From the NCBI GenBank assembly GCA_000733355.1, contig JNVV01000029.1:417457-481456 (forward strand): 64,000 bases of DNA, in the 5' to 3' direction. Origin of the DNA: Falciphora oryzae (lineage: Eukaryota; Ascomycota; Sordariomycetes; Magnaporthales; Magnaporthaceae). Both the position numbers and the translations under genes were made by a program. A model generated the notes under the pieces. That model did not search any database and was not told the origin of the DNA. It worked only from the letters and a program-made list of their open reading frames with translations. Positions 1 through 10,361 of this stretch are shown one piece after another. Within the stretch, counting starts at the first letter, position 1, and every line of letters begins with the position of its first letter.

Positions 1-29
1 CGCCCGAATATGCGCTCCGGGTTTCCGCC

Positions 30-940
30 CAAGTGTTGGGGTCGACGGGAGCCATTAATGCTACGCACTATCCTTTGGTCCGCCCACGATGGGGAGGAGT
101 ACGATCTCTGCCCGGTAACGGTGCACCGGGCAAGCTGGTGATTACCGATTTCGGCCTGGCAGATGTGCGCCGCGAGCTTGGCAAGTCCAGCTTGCACAAC
201 CGGGGGCTGAATTTTACCAGAACCTGGGGCCGCCCGAGTGTAATAGAAGGGCGGCATTGATAATTTGTGGGATATTTGGAGCCTAGGCTGCGTTCCTCTC
301 TCTTTTTCGAGCTGGCCTGCTGGATGCTGGGTGGGCAGAGCATGCGGGCAAGTTTCGCGCGCGACAGGTCCAAGAGCGGCCTTCTTTTCAACTTGGTCGA
401 CCGGTTCTACAGCGGTAGGGAATGGCGTCCGACTGCGCGACTTCGGTGCGAGAGACGGCGTCGTGGAGGCCCGTAGATGGTTCCCTTTCTCCCCGTTTCC
501 ATTATTTACTTCCACGATACCCCAAACCCTATGGCAACCTTTAGGCTCTCAACCTGTCCCTCGATGACATTTTGATGCACACCTACTGTTGGCGGGGACG
601 GCGAGGTCGTCGGACAGGGGGCGCGTCGGCGACGTAGTTGAAGACGTCCCACCGCCGTCGCCCCGGTCGGGGGGAGGGGGACCGACCCGTCTACAATGCC
701 CTGACAAAGTCGAACAGTGGATCCAGCGCATGCACCGCAACGACGGCTGCACGCAGTACTTCCACGGCCTCCTGAACCTGGCCTACGAGAACATGCTGGT
801 TGTGCGGTCGCCCCGGCATGCCGACCGCATCAGATCCCGCCCGCTCCTCGGCAAGGCGGAGGATATGCACAACGCGGCCATGGCGGCCCGAGGTAAGGCC
901 TACCTCATGGACCCCCAAACCGTGGACTGTCCAAGTTAGA
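30..940 (+). pseudogene. Degenerate serine/threonine protein kinase remnant
   Basis: Pieces of a fungal protein kinase can be read in order but in different frames. A stretch at about 130-160 gives KLVITDFGLADVRR, which contains the DFG magnesium-binding motif. Two consecutive stop codons follow near 257-262. At about 265 another frame gives LWDIWSLGCV, the conserved helix F segment, and the reading then has to shift again to give ELACWMLGG. A C-terminal-lobe-like segment around 700-860 (WIQRMHRN, YFHGLLNLAYENML) resembles the tail of fungal kinases. I see no HRD catalytic loop, and the N-lobe would lie outside the window. Frameshifts and stops make a functional product unlikely. That this is a kinase relic is fairly sure from the DFG and DIWSLGC pair; its exact limits are not. 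Confidence 0.55.
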
Positions 941-1813
941 TCTCCAGTAAGTGGCGCGCTCAAGGGAGGGCCTCCAGCGGGTCGTCGACGGGGCTCTGGG
1001 GGTAGTCGCGCCAACGGGGTCGGACCGGAGCGTCTCGGCCAGCACGGCAGACGGAAGTTGGACAGGTCCCCCACCTTTACTTCAAGATGCCCGCTAGCGG
1101 GCCAAAGTGGAGGGTGGTGTCAGCGCTAACGCGGTGGCCCGGGTGTGCTCTCAAGCTCTTGCGGACGCTCCCGCAGCTCCGCCTCGGCATGAAGTGGTTA
1201 TTTCCGCGATCCCCGAACTCGCCGCATACTCGACCGAGCGCGGGACCACGCCGAAGTCGTCCCTGGTCCGGAGTCTGCGCGGCTCGTCGTTGGCCTGCCG
1301 GCTCGAGGCGTCGGATCCTGCTGGAGCTCATCCTTAGAGCCTCCACCGTCCCGCCGCCCAACAATAAGAAAATGGAGATCACAGACAATAGTAGCTTCAA
1401 CTGATCATTTTGGGCCTCCTTCTGCTAGGTATGCGCACGTTGACAAAAGTCGCCGCATATTGCGCTTGATACTCCTAGAGCCGTTACAAAAGGGGTAACG
1501 AGCTAGAGCGATAATGGATGGCGAGAGGCAGCAGATCCATGGCGTTGCAGAGCCAACCCGCCTGCCTCCTTTGCGGCACTCGCAAGTTCGGGACGCAGGG
1601 CAGCTGGCCTGCGTCGGTGGCCAATAAAATGCAATAGAAACTGTTACGTGGCCGTACTTGGAGAACGAAACACCCGGATCACCTTCAATTGTTCAAGGCA
1701 GCGTTGACCAGCTTCAACTTGGCGTTTCGTTGATCCTTTACAAACCCACCCACATAGACCCCCTACATCTCTCATGATCACCAGCGCGACGGTAGAGAAG
1801 ATACCAGGCTAAA
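941..1813. other. Intergenic region, no convincing gene
   Basis: Short open frames around 1080-1400 show no recognisable domain and overlap one another on both strands. The last 400 bases before 1814 are AT-richer and probably serve as upstream region for the phosphotransferase-like gene. Confidence 0.5.
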
Positions 1814-2755
1814 ATGAGCAGGCTAGCTCGCCAATATGCTTCCCGGAATCCGGTTTCTTCAAGGGGAAACGAGCGCTCACGCTCCCCAGCCCCTCAGAAG
1901 TACGTGCTCTGGATTCGAAGCCTGGGAGACAGTCGCGCCACAAAGTTTAATCGCCCGCCGCCAGTCGTGGTGCCGGTGATGGGGCTGCTATTGAAGTATG
2001 GTGCCGACGTCACCCGGACGGAATTGGAAACGCAGATCTGGGTGCGTGAGCAGCTCGACGGGCGCGTTCCCATCCCCGAAGTTTTCGGGTGGGCGGAGGA
2101 CGGTGGACAGGGCTTCATCTACATGGCCCTCGTCGACGGCGGACCGCTCCAGGAGATGCGGGGCGGCATGACCGAGGACCGGATGCATGTTATCTGCAAG
2201 GGCCTTAGAGAAATGGCAGACACGTGGAGTTTTTTGAAACCCCCGACTAACGAGCCTTATATCGGCAAGTCCTTCCTGGGGATCAGGCAAAGCCCGAAAG
2301 AACCTGACCGGGGGGAGCCTTTGGGCGAATCACTAGGGAGTCTAGGCGACAGACGCTTGAACGAGATTCTCCTTCGGAACCATCCGGATCTTGCTGGCCC
2401 CTTTCGCGGCCCTGATGCGGTGCGCCAGTTCCAGGGCGGCTGCGGCATAGACATACCCCCGGCCGATGTTGCTATCGCCTTTTCCCACAACGACTTGGTC
2501 GCGCCAAGCATCCTTCTTTCACCAGGCCCCGAGCCCAAAGTAGCGGCCGTCATCGACTGGACACAGTCCGGTTGGTACCCGGCCTATTGGGATTACTGCA
2601 AGGCCATACGCGTCCGGTATTGTTCAAAATATCCGAGCGATGACACGCTCCAAGACGAACGGGTTGCCAAGTGTGTGCCCCTAATCTTGGATCCCGTGGA
2701 TAACGAAAAATACTACTATCCCTGGGTACATTTTGTTCTGCACAAAAGGATATGA
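1814..2755 (+). CDS. Aminoglycoside phosphotransferase (APH)-like family protein
   Basis: This single-exon gene encodes 313 residues of the APH/choline-kinase-like fold that is abundant in filamentous fungi and usually of unknown substrate. The N-lobe part contains LLLKYGADVTRTELETQIWV, with a candidate nucleotide-binding Lys, and a hinge-like segment GFIYMALVDGG. The C-lobe holds the Brenner-type motif as HNDLVAPSILL (about residues 219-229) followed by VIDWTQSGWYPAYWDY, the IDW metal-binding motif. In the family the sixth residue after the catalytic Asp segment is normally Asn (HNDL-x-x-x-N); here it is Ser, so a magnesium ligand seems to be lost. Length is near normal for the family. Several downstream ATGs could also start it. 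Most likely a protein kinase-like small-molecule kinase or a catalytically weakened relative; the substrate cannot be told from sequence. Confidence 0.75.
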   Translation: MSRLARQYASRNPVSSRGNERSRSPAPQKYVLWIRSLGDSRATKFNRPPPVVVPVMGLLLKYGADVTRTELETQIWVREQLDGRVPIPEVFGWAEDGGQGFIYMALVDGGPLQEMRGGMTEDRMHVICKGLREMADTWSFLKPPTNEPYIGKSFLGIRQSPKEPDRGEPLGESLGSLGDRRLNEILLRNHPDLAGPFRGPDAVRQFQGGCGIDIPPADVAIAFSHNDLVAPSILLSPGPEPKVAAVIDWTQSGWYPAYWDYCKAIRVRYCSKYPSDDTLQDERVAKCVPLILDPVDNEKYYYPWVHFVLHKRI

Positions 2756-3095
2756 CAGTAGCGGCAATCCAAGTAGAGATGGGAGGCCGTGGTCCAAAGG
2801 CAGATTTTTTTTATTCTCTTACAAAACTGTTGCCTGGGGAGTCAATGGCACTACCCCAAAGCTACTTTTTGTAACTTTCCCGCCTGGAGGTCCGAGCCAC
2901 TGAGGCTACCTATGGGCTGGCGCCACTCCCCAACCACAGAAGCCCCATCTCCACACGCCCATAAAGAACCTGTGGTTCCGTCTTCTCGCTCCGGATCGTT
3001 CAGACCGGGTACAGTCTTCCAACATCTTCTATCGCAGTCAAGCACCCAGACCAGGCCACATCCACCCGTATCAACGACCAAGCAACAAAAACACC

Positions 3096-3833
3096 ATGGG
3101 AGTCCCTCCTCCGCCCCATCCTCCGCCCCATCCTCTGCCAGACACTTCTCGCCATGTTGCACCGCCCAAACCTGGCCCAGAGCAACCCGCCGTGGCAAAC
3201 AGTGGCCCTCACGGGTCCTTGCTGGTCGAGCTTGCAATTTTCAACGGCTACCCTTTCAAGGACCACTGGGCGTATTTCGTCCGGTCGAGGGATAGCGTCG
3301 ACGTTGGCGTCATGATGCATGCAGCGGGGGACGTCAGGACCGGGTTCGCGTTCCAGATACAGCGAAGCCACAGCTTCGACCTGACAGGAGGCAAGCCGAT
3401 GAAAAGGATTCCTCTCCAGTTGATCGACGCCCGGTTCCTGGACGAGGCTGCCATGTTCAACCACGGCGAACCCAAGACCGACAGCACCCCCGTGTGCACA
3501 TTCGAAGCCAGCGCGGCCAAAATTCAGGTTCCGGAAAAATCGTTGAACTCGATTGTTGACACTGTAAGCTTCCGCATTCCTGTACGGCAAATCGTTCGTC
3601 ATATACCTCCACGGTGGCCAAACAAAAGTCTGCAGTTCCGACCACGCTTATTGGAACTCCCATTGTCCCATTTCCTCTCCTACTAACGATCGGATTCGAA
3701 TCAGCCCGCGACTGGCAAGAGGATCACCCAGAGAGACTGCCAGGCCTGGATAGTCGAATCTGCCGACCAGCTCGTTCAAGATGGCATCTTTGCTCCAGAG
3801 GTTGCGGCCTACCTGGAGGAGATCAGACAGTGA
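3096..3833 (+). CDS. Conserved fungal protein of unknown function, two exons
   Basis: Exon 1 is 3096-3563 and exon 2 is 3705-3833, separated by a 141-bp intron with GTAAGC donor, TACTAAC branch site at 3681-3687 and TCAG acceptor. The joined product is about 198 residues. It opens with a Pro/His-rich stretch (GVPPPPHPPPHP, from a short tandem DNA repeat). The core segment has VELAIFNGYPFKDHWAYFV, a Gly/Thr-rich middle and a C-terminal exon ending AYLEEIRQ. I recognise the general look of a conserved ascomycete hypothetical protein but no named domain, signal peptide or membrane segment. The stop-free first frame runs past the donor to 3686, but the second exon in frame, with a textbook branch point, makes the spliced model preferable. 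Confidence 0.6.
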
Positions 3834-4165
3834 TTTGAAGGCCGGATCCCGTGATCAGGATATGTATCGCCGCAAAGTCGATGAGGCTACGAATCCCGCC
3901 CAGACATATCTAAATTATGCCGTTGGCGGGAAGGCGGGAAGACAAAGCCTCCAGAGCGCATTTTCCTCGACGCATCTGGATTGTGCTCTTAGGTAGAACA
4001 AGGACGACGCAGTGCCCAAGACAAAAGTGTGCAGTTATTTTCTGTTCCTTTCCTGGATGCGATTTAGCAACTGCTGGGGGGTTCCGACTAATGTGGTCGT
4101 GCGCTTCACACGTATCAGAGACATGCATGGGACTGCGGGCTTTTATTTGGGAAAGCGCTAGGCCT
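3834..4165. other. Convergent intergenic spacer
   Basis: This is the space between two genes that converge on it. No supported coding sequence is seen; it presumably holds both 3' untranslated regions. Confidence 0.5.
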
Positions 4166-5970
4166 TTATTTCTGAGGCCAGCAGTTGTCCGAATCGCCTA
4201 CGCAGGAAATCCCTGTTGTGCGTATATCCGTGAAGGTTTGAGTTCCTCCTGTCCAGCCCCCGTTTCCTACATGCCATGTCCTCCAGACCACAGTGCCATT
4301 CGGCTGAGAGGCAAACACATTTACCGTTCCGTCCCTATAACTGACAGCCTTGGGCGGCCCAGTGATATTTGTTGTTACAACAGTCCGGGTCCCTTGGCTG
4401 CCGAACTTCTTCCCCGCAAGGGTATACACCCGATGGAGCAGGGAGTTGTTGGCGCTGGCCCAGACGAACAGATCAACTCGGTCTTCTGCCCAAGAGATAG
4501 CCTCCGGCTCGCCCTGAATTTGCAGGGCTGCGTCAACCAAAGCCCAGTCGCCGCTGCCGCTCTTCTATCCGCCGCCGCCGTCGCGGTCGTCGCACGTTCT
4601 CCACCCTAGCCTGCCGTCTCCACCCCTGGCGAACACGTCGATGCGCCCGGAGCCCCGCGATGCCACGGCTGGCGCCGTGGTTATGTAACCCCCCACTTGC
4701 TCCCGGCGCCGCAATGAGCGAGCCGTGAAGGAGATGGCGGTCCTGGCGCTTGATGGCAAAGACGTCGAGTCTCCCCGGACCCCAGGACACAGCCCGCGGA
4801 GCCACAAGTGCCAGGCCCGGCGACTGGAGGGTTGTTGTGACTCTGTAATTCATAGCCCCTTCTCGGAATATCACCATTTTAAAGTATGTCATCTTCAGGG
4901 TCTCATCTGTCGCCCCGGTGCTGAGGAACAAGACCTCAGAGCTGGACTGCCCCTCGCGCGGCGGCACCAGCACAGCGACCTGCTTTATGACTTTAGTGGC
5001 CGCAACGTCAGTTCCTGTGCTTCCCTTGGACTCCGTGCTAAAAGTCCAGTTCATGCTATCCGTGTGCCCGGCGTGGTAAAGCTTTCCGTTGTCGATATAG
5101 ATTACATCGGTCTGGTTCCAATTGCGGGAAGATCGGCACTGGGCGGAGATTGACAGGGGAGTTTTGTCGCTTGGAAGGGAAATCTTTGGTATCAGCTTCT
5201 CGGCAAAACCGCCGAGTTTGGGAGAAAAGTCCGTCGGCGAGGTGGCATTCGAGTTGCGGCGCACGGTAGAGAGAGTGTTAGATACGAAGCCGGGGCTATG
5301 GTTGATTGCGAAGAATTCGAGATGGGGGGAACCCCACGAGACTGCCGTTTGGAAACCAAAGGCTGCGACAGATGTCGCCGTGCCTTTCATGGCAGTCGAG
5401 TTGGTGGTGTTGCCGGTGCCAAGAGGCGTGGTTATCGGTCCTGATCCCGACTCTTTCTGCTGCCGTCGGTGTCGTTTACAAGCGAAGTCAGCCACGCGCC
5501 CGGCTTGCAACAGTCCAGTTGCATCCCCTTCATCTTTTACTCACCTTCAAAAGGCTCCCAAGGGTCCCACCAAGAACAGCGGCGATGACAATGATCACTG
5601 CCGTAACACAGCACGCCACCTGCCTTACCCTTTTTCTCGCTTTGCCCTGTCCCGCCTCGTCCGCCTGCGAAGCCACGTCGTGACTGGCGGTCTGCTCGTC
5701 TGTAGCCGCCCTCTTCTCGTTCTTGACGATGTGTATCGGGCCAGCATGGTCCGGCACCGCACGCTCCGGCCATTTTGCGCCAGCGGGCGCGGCCTCCAGG
5801 CCAGGGTTGAATTCTTCGTAGTGCCGCCCTGTGGCGTTGTTCCCAGCTCGGCTCTGGTCGGCTGGGGCTTCAGCGCTGGGCGGCATCTGTGACCTCACGG
5901 TCGAGCTGACGTTGATGTTGGACTCGTTCGGGGCTTTCGACGAGGACTCCGAGGTGCCTTGAGCAGCCAT
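4166..5970 (-). pseudogene. Membrane-anchored lectin-like beta-propeller gene, broken
   Basis: Read on the minus strand from an ATG at 5970, exon 1 (5970-5545) encodes a Ser/Glu-rich cytoplasmic-type segment, then a basic stretch (KARKRVRQ) and a transmembrane helix VACCVTAVIIVIAAVLGG. A GTGAGT donor starts an intron of about 85 bp ending near 5460. Exon 2 carries Thr/Asn-rich linker sequence and propeller blades with the repeated pattern AVSWG..RLDVFAI, typical of fungal fucose-lectin/PLL-like propellers. The frame breaks at a run of six C (plus strand 4689-4694). Removing one base restores APAVASRGSGRIDVFARG, but an in-frame TAG then follows at about 4576. Two further good blades (EAISWAEDRVDLFVWAS and KAVSYRDGTVNVFASQ) continue in that frame to a stop at 4166. 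It is either a recent pseudogene or carries assembly errors; the topology suggests a type II membrane protein with an external lectin head. Confidence 0.7.
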
Positions 5971-6788
5971 GGTATCCAATAGTCGTTGCTTCTTCTCCCT
6001 CTTGGGGCGTTTGACTGCTGTCGATTCTGCTGCGGTCGAAGCATGGGAGGACGGTCGACGGGAAGAGGAGAATGTGAAAACGGGAAATCGGGAGATAGCC
6101 AAAGGTGGCTGCCTTTCCGTTATGCTTCCGCCCGCGCGCACTTCCGTGCTGCAGATTCTCGTCATCTTCGTCCCACGTCCCAAATCCGAATTGCACTATA
6201 TACGTTTAGCTAAGCACCAGTGATCTTTGAGCTCTCGCTGCTGTGCAATAGGACCGGTGAACCCCCTCGCTAGTGGCTATCGAGGAGGTCCATTCGACCC
6301 GGCGCGCTGACTTGCGTCTGGATGTTACACTACCTTGGCCTCAAAGACAGGCAGGTATCGACTGATGGGTTTGATAAGGGATCGAGGCCGTATGCGTCGC
6401 AGATATAGCTGGTGTCACGATCATAAATGCAAGAAGAGACTATGGCGCAACAGGGCTTGCGACGGGCCGGCGTCCGCAGCCTCGCTGATGGGATATGGCC
6501 CTTTAATAATCGCAATTTTGGCCACTCCTTTTTTATGTTATCACCTGCGAAATGTCGAAGAAATAAAATAAATAAATAAAACAGAACGAAAAAAAGGAGA
6601 ACAGAAAAAACAGACGCCAAGCTCCCACAACACCAATGCAGATAGATATAACTATAAAATAAGAATAATGTGGCGTGGAGTGCACCGAGTAAGGAGCATC
6701 AACCTCCGCGGGCAAGACTGGTGATGCAAGGTGTCAGCTCTGCTTCTCCAGGAGGTCGATCAGGGGCCATAGAGGGCACACAAGAAAC
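5971..6788. other. Intergenic region upstream of the lectin-like gene
   Basis: An open frame continues upstream of the chosen lectin start to 6183, but its composition looks like untranslated leader. The rest (6200-6788) is AT-richer with A-tracts around 6540-6610 and shows no supported gene. Confidence 0.45.
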
Positions 6789-7489
6789 TCACCCCTCCTT
6801 CTCCAGCGTCAGGCCGATCCCCTCTTCTGCGGACCTCGCCTCCTTCTTCTTGCCCTTGTCGTCGCCGCAGCCGCAGTCGTAAAAGTCGCCAATCTTTGCG
6901 CAGTCGAACTCCTTTTTCTTGAGCCGCTGGTTGACCTGGTTGTGGACGAAGCAGGCCCAGCCCGCGGCAGCGTTGCGCGACGAGACCTGGGGCGGGTACT
7001 GCTTGAGCATCTTCTGGAAGTGCGACGCGCAGTCGCCGCAGGGGTACAGCCGCGCGAACAGCTGGATGTACGTCTTGAGCGCCAGGCTGTCGTCCTCGCT
7101 CGGCTTCTCGGGGAACCGCGCCATCATGGTGTGGAAGAGCTTCCAGGACGCGCGCCCGAGCTCGGCTCTGTTGGGTTGGGTAGGGGATGGGTTAGAAGGG
7201 TGTAATCCTGGGCCTAGTATGGAGTTCGAGCAGTGGTTCCTTACTTTAGTGTTGCGTTCTCCAGCTTCGGCGCAATAGAGCCTCCGGCGAGGATGTCGGA
7301 CGATATCGCTAGGTTCGGTTTGCTTGCATCTTGCTCGGGAACGGACTGCTTCCCGGACGGCGGCCGTCCCAAAGAGATCGGTGGTGTGTTGGCAGGGCGG
7401 CTGCCGGACGACGACAGCATGTACGTGAACGTTAGGAAGGCGACGATCGAGAAGGCGACCATCAAGGTCAGGTGTTGGCGTCGTGCCAT
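6789..7489 (-). CDS. ERV2-type FAD-linked sulfhydryl oxidase
   Basis: Exon 1 is 7489-7245 and exon 2 is 7167-6789, with a 77-bp intron (GTAAGG donor, CTAAC branch, CAACAG acceptor) that splits a Lys codon; the product is about 207 residues. Exon 1 encodes an N-terminal signal anchor (LTLMVAFSIVAFLTFTYML) after MARRQH, followed by a linker. Exon 2 holds the Erv/ALR core: ASWKLFHTMMARFPEKP, the redox pair in YPCGDC, the FAD-binding HNQVN motif and the structural cysteines in FDCAKIGDFYDCGC. Such enzymes pass electrons from dithiols through FAD to oxygen and make disulfides in the endoplasmic reticulum lumen; the signal anchor fits ERV2 rather than the mitochondrial ERV1. The final codons run straight into a GGTGAGT that could be a donor for a further small exon, so the C-terminus is slightly uncertain. 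Confidence 0.85.
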
Positions 7490-8205
7490 TGCGGGTGGTT
7501 GTCCAGGTGTTTGCGATCTTCACAAGGCTGGCGGCGGCGTTTGGCCTGTGACAGTGTCGGCGAGGCCGGGTAGCTGCGCGCTGTACGACGGAGCTCGCTT
7601 GGCGGACGAAAGGGATAGACACGAACTGTTGTCGGCGGGTATATAGAGAAGAAAAGGAGCGCGCAAGACAATTGGACTCGGTGATCGCTGATGACAAGGG
7701 CGGGCAAAATCAGCTCATGTCGTCCGTTTTGGAGGGGCCCAGAGGTCTGGCCAGCAGTCTGTCGCGGGTGAGCCTGTCCAGGATGCAGGGTCGGCCGACA
7801 AGCTAATTCAGGGGCTTGTTGAGTGGGGCCATTCCTGGAGTATTGCCAAAAATGGCGCCCCACACGCCACGACGACTCGCGCGGACGTGAAAGAGTTCAA
7901 CTCTCCGGGATTACATCAACTCAAGCCATTCACTCCATTCAACAAAGCTGTCGTCGCCAGCCAAAATCGATGGATATTCTTTGTATATCTTCTATCTAGC
8001 TCTTGAAACAGACTCGCGTATGTGCCCACTCTCGCCATCGGCATTTATATGCATTAGCTTCCACAAAGGCGGGAGTTAGTTGTTGCGGAGAAGAAGCTTC
8101 CCCCAAGGACCACGGGTCGTCAATTTACATGACACCCTGGCCAAACCATGATGGCTTCGGACACGAACAGAGTTGGCGGTGCGCAGGCACGTGGGTGACA
8201 AACTA
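7490..8205. other. Intergenic region
   Basis: Upstream sequence of the sulfhydryl oxidase and downstream end of the broken oxidoreductase. Open frames here are overlapping and lack domain features. Confidence 0.45.
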
Positions 8206-8214
8206 ATAACTGCC

Positions 8215-9605
8215 GGAAACAACCACCTATTTCCGGCTCGCACATGGTCGGGTGCGCGACAATCAGGTTGGCGACCTACGTGCACGGCGCTCCGAGCTCG
8301 ATGGCCAGCTGCACGACCGGCTGATCTCCCCCGCGGAGGGTCCCAGCGCCACGAACCCCAGGATCCCGTCGCCGCCGGCCTCGACCGATGGCCGCCGCTC
8401 CCCCTCCCGTGGTCCGCGTGCGCAGGAACGCCGCAATCGGCAGCCTCGCCGCGCGGGCCGCCACCCCTCCTCGCGCGCCTCGCGTTCCCACGGTCCCAGC
8501 TGCGCCAGCTCCGGCGCCGTGAACGGTGTCGACGGCACCTGCCGCCCCACCACGCCGCCGGGCCGGGTACTTGCGCCTGAAATTTGATCATCGACAACGC
8601 GGAGGTCGTCGAAACCCATGTGGGTGAAGTACGGGCTGCCGGCGCAGTCGCCCACCGCAAAGACGCCGTCCGCCGTCGTGCGCAGCTGCGCGTCGACCTT
8701 GACGTGGCCCGCGGCTCCCGCGAGCTCGACCCCGGTGGCGTCGAGGCCGATGCCCGCCGTCTTGGGCGTCCGGCCCGTCGCCACGAGGATGTGCGACGCT
8801 GCGATGGTGTGCTGCGCCCCTTGCCGATCCACCGTCACCGTGACCGAGTCTCCCGACTTGCCCGTAACCTGCGCTACGCTGGTGGACGTGAGTATCTTGA
8901 CTCCCTCGGCGGTAAGCACCCCCGCGAGCGCCTCGGCCACGTCCGCGTCCTCGCGCTTGAGGATCTGCGCGTTGCGCTCAATCAAGGTCACTTCGGACCC
9001 GAGCCGCCGGAGGGTCTGAGTGAACTCCAGCCCGACGTACCCGGTGCCCAGCACGACGAGGTGCCGCGGGAGGTCGCCGAGGTTGAGGACCTCGACGTGC
9101 GTCAGCGGCTCCGCCTCCACCAACTCCGGGATTGAGCCGTCGGCCTTGGAGGCCGATCCGGTACGGATGATGATCGAGTCCGCAGTGACGATCCTGCTAC
9201 CGTCAATCCGGATTTTCCTAGGCCCGACAAACCTCCCCGTGCCCCGGATCAGCTCCACGCCGTGCCGCGGAATAGGTCCATGCGCAGGTCGATCATACCC
9301 TGGACCATGGCCGCCTTGCGCGCCTTGACCTCGGCCATCTCGGCGCGAACCTGCCCAGCAGCAGTGTAGGCCCCGAGGCCGTAGGACCTGCCGAGGCTCA
9401 GCTCGTGCGCCACCTTGCCCGACTATATGTAGTTCTTGGACGGGAGGCAGGCTACGTTGGTGCAGGAGCCGCCGACCCTCTTGCGCTCGATGACGGCGCA
9501 TTTCTTGCCCTGGTCGCGCGCGAGAGTCCAGGCTGTGAATTTGCCGCCCTCGCCCGACCCGAGCGAGATGCAGTTATAGTGGTCCGGGGAAGAAGTCGAA
9601 GGCAT
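8215..9605 (-). pseudogene. Pyridine nucleotide-disulphide oxidoreductase pseudogene
   Basis: From an ATG at 9605 the minus strand encodes an FAD-binding N-terminus with the redox-active disulfide motif GGSCTNVACLPSK, as in the dihydrolipoamide dehydrogenase/mercuric reductase family. An in-frame TAG interrupts at 9423-9425. The same frame continues with recognisable sequence (AHELSLGRSYGLG) until a one-base loss near 9260 shifts it. The next long frame contains the NAD-binding VVLGTGYVGLEFTQTL, an ATGRTPKT segment and the second FAD site GVFAVGDCAGSPYFTH. More frame changes occur near 8465, 8410 and 8325, and a further in-frame TAG lies at 8276-8278, after which family-like sequence (VANLIVAHPTMCE) still follows. 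At least two stops and about four frameshifts make this a clear pseudogene of an enzyme of roughly 460 residues. Its intact substrate specificity (thiol, quinone or metal) cannot be inferred. Confidence 0.85.
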
Positions 9606-10361
9606 GGTGGGTTGGGTATGTGTGACTTTGGTGATTCAGGGACAAGACGTGTAAGGGGCCAGCGCTCTCTGGGAGCAGGCTTGAGGGCGATACGGGCATG
9701 CTAGTTCGGTGATCCTCTCCTGGCATCTCTAGATCAACTTTATACACGTTCGGCCTCTACATATTTGTCGCGGAAGCCAACATTGTATAGGTGCCGCTTA
9801 GCAATCCCCATAGCCATCCTGCCCAGCGCGAGATCGGAAGTGCACATTTCAGACAACTACGATATTAATTAGCTAACGCAAGTGAGCCAGTCATGATAGC
9901 TCCCATGACAGACCACCCGAGACAAGCAACTAACTAAGACGGATCCTGGAGATTATGCGTGGTTCCAGGAGGGTGGTATACATGTGCATTCATTCACTCG
10001 AGTGCCGTTGGTGTAGCAGTGGCTTGACTAGAAAACGGTCTCTAGAATTCACCCCTGGTTAAAAGTGTGGTTGGGTAGAAGGAGAAAGGTTGCAACTGCA
10101 TCTCAACGACAGCCGGGGGATGGCAGCCCGGCATTAGTCCGAGGGGCATCAAGTCCCGAACTTGGCTGCCTTTTGCCGGTGGCAATGTCGTGGAACACAG
10201 ATTGAGCAGTAATCAAATATGCAAGAATGGAATCAAGATATGATTCCTCATACAGGTCGCAGATCATACACGTTGCGACTAACAACAGGGACGGCACTCC
10301 GACGGTATCCATCCCACCGTCTCCCCAGCGCAAACAGACATCTTTTCTCCAGACCACGTCA
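9606..10361. other. Intergenic region
   Basis: Relatively AT-rich spacer between the broken oxidoreductase and the hydroxyacid dehydrogenase. I see no supported gene. Confidence 0.45.
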
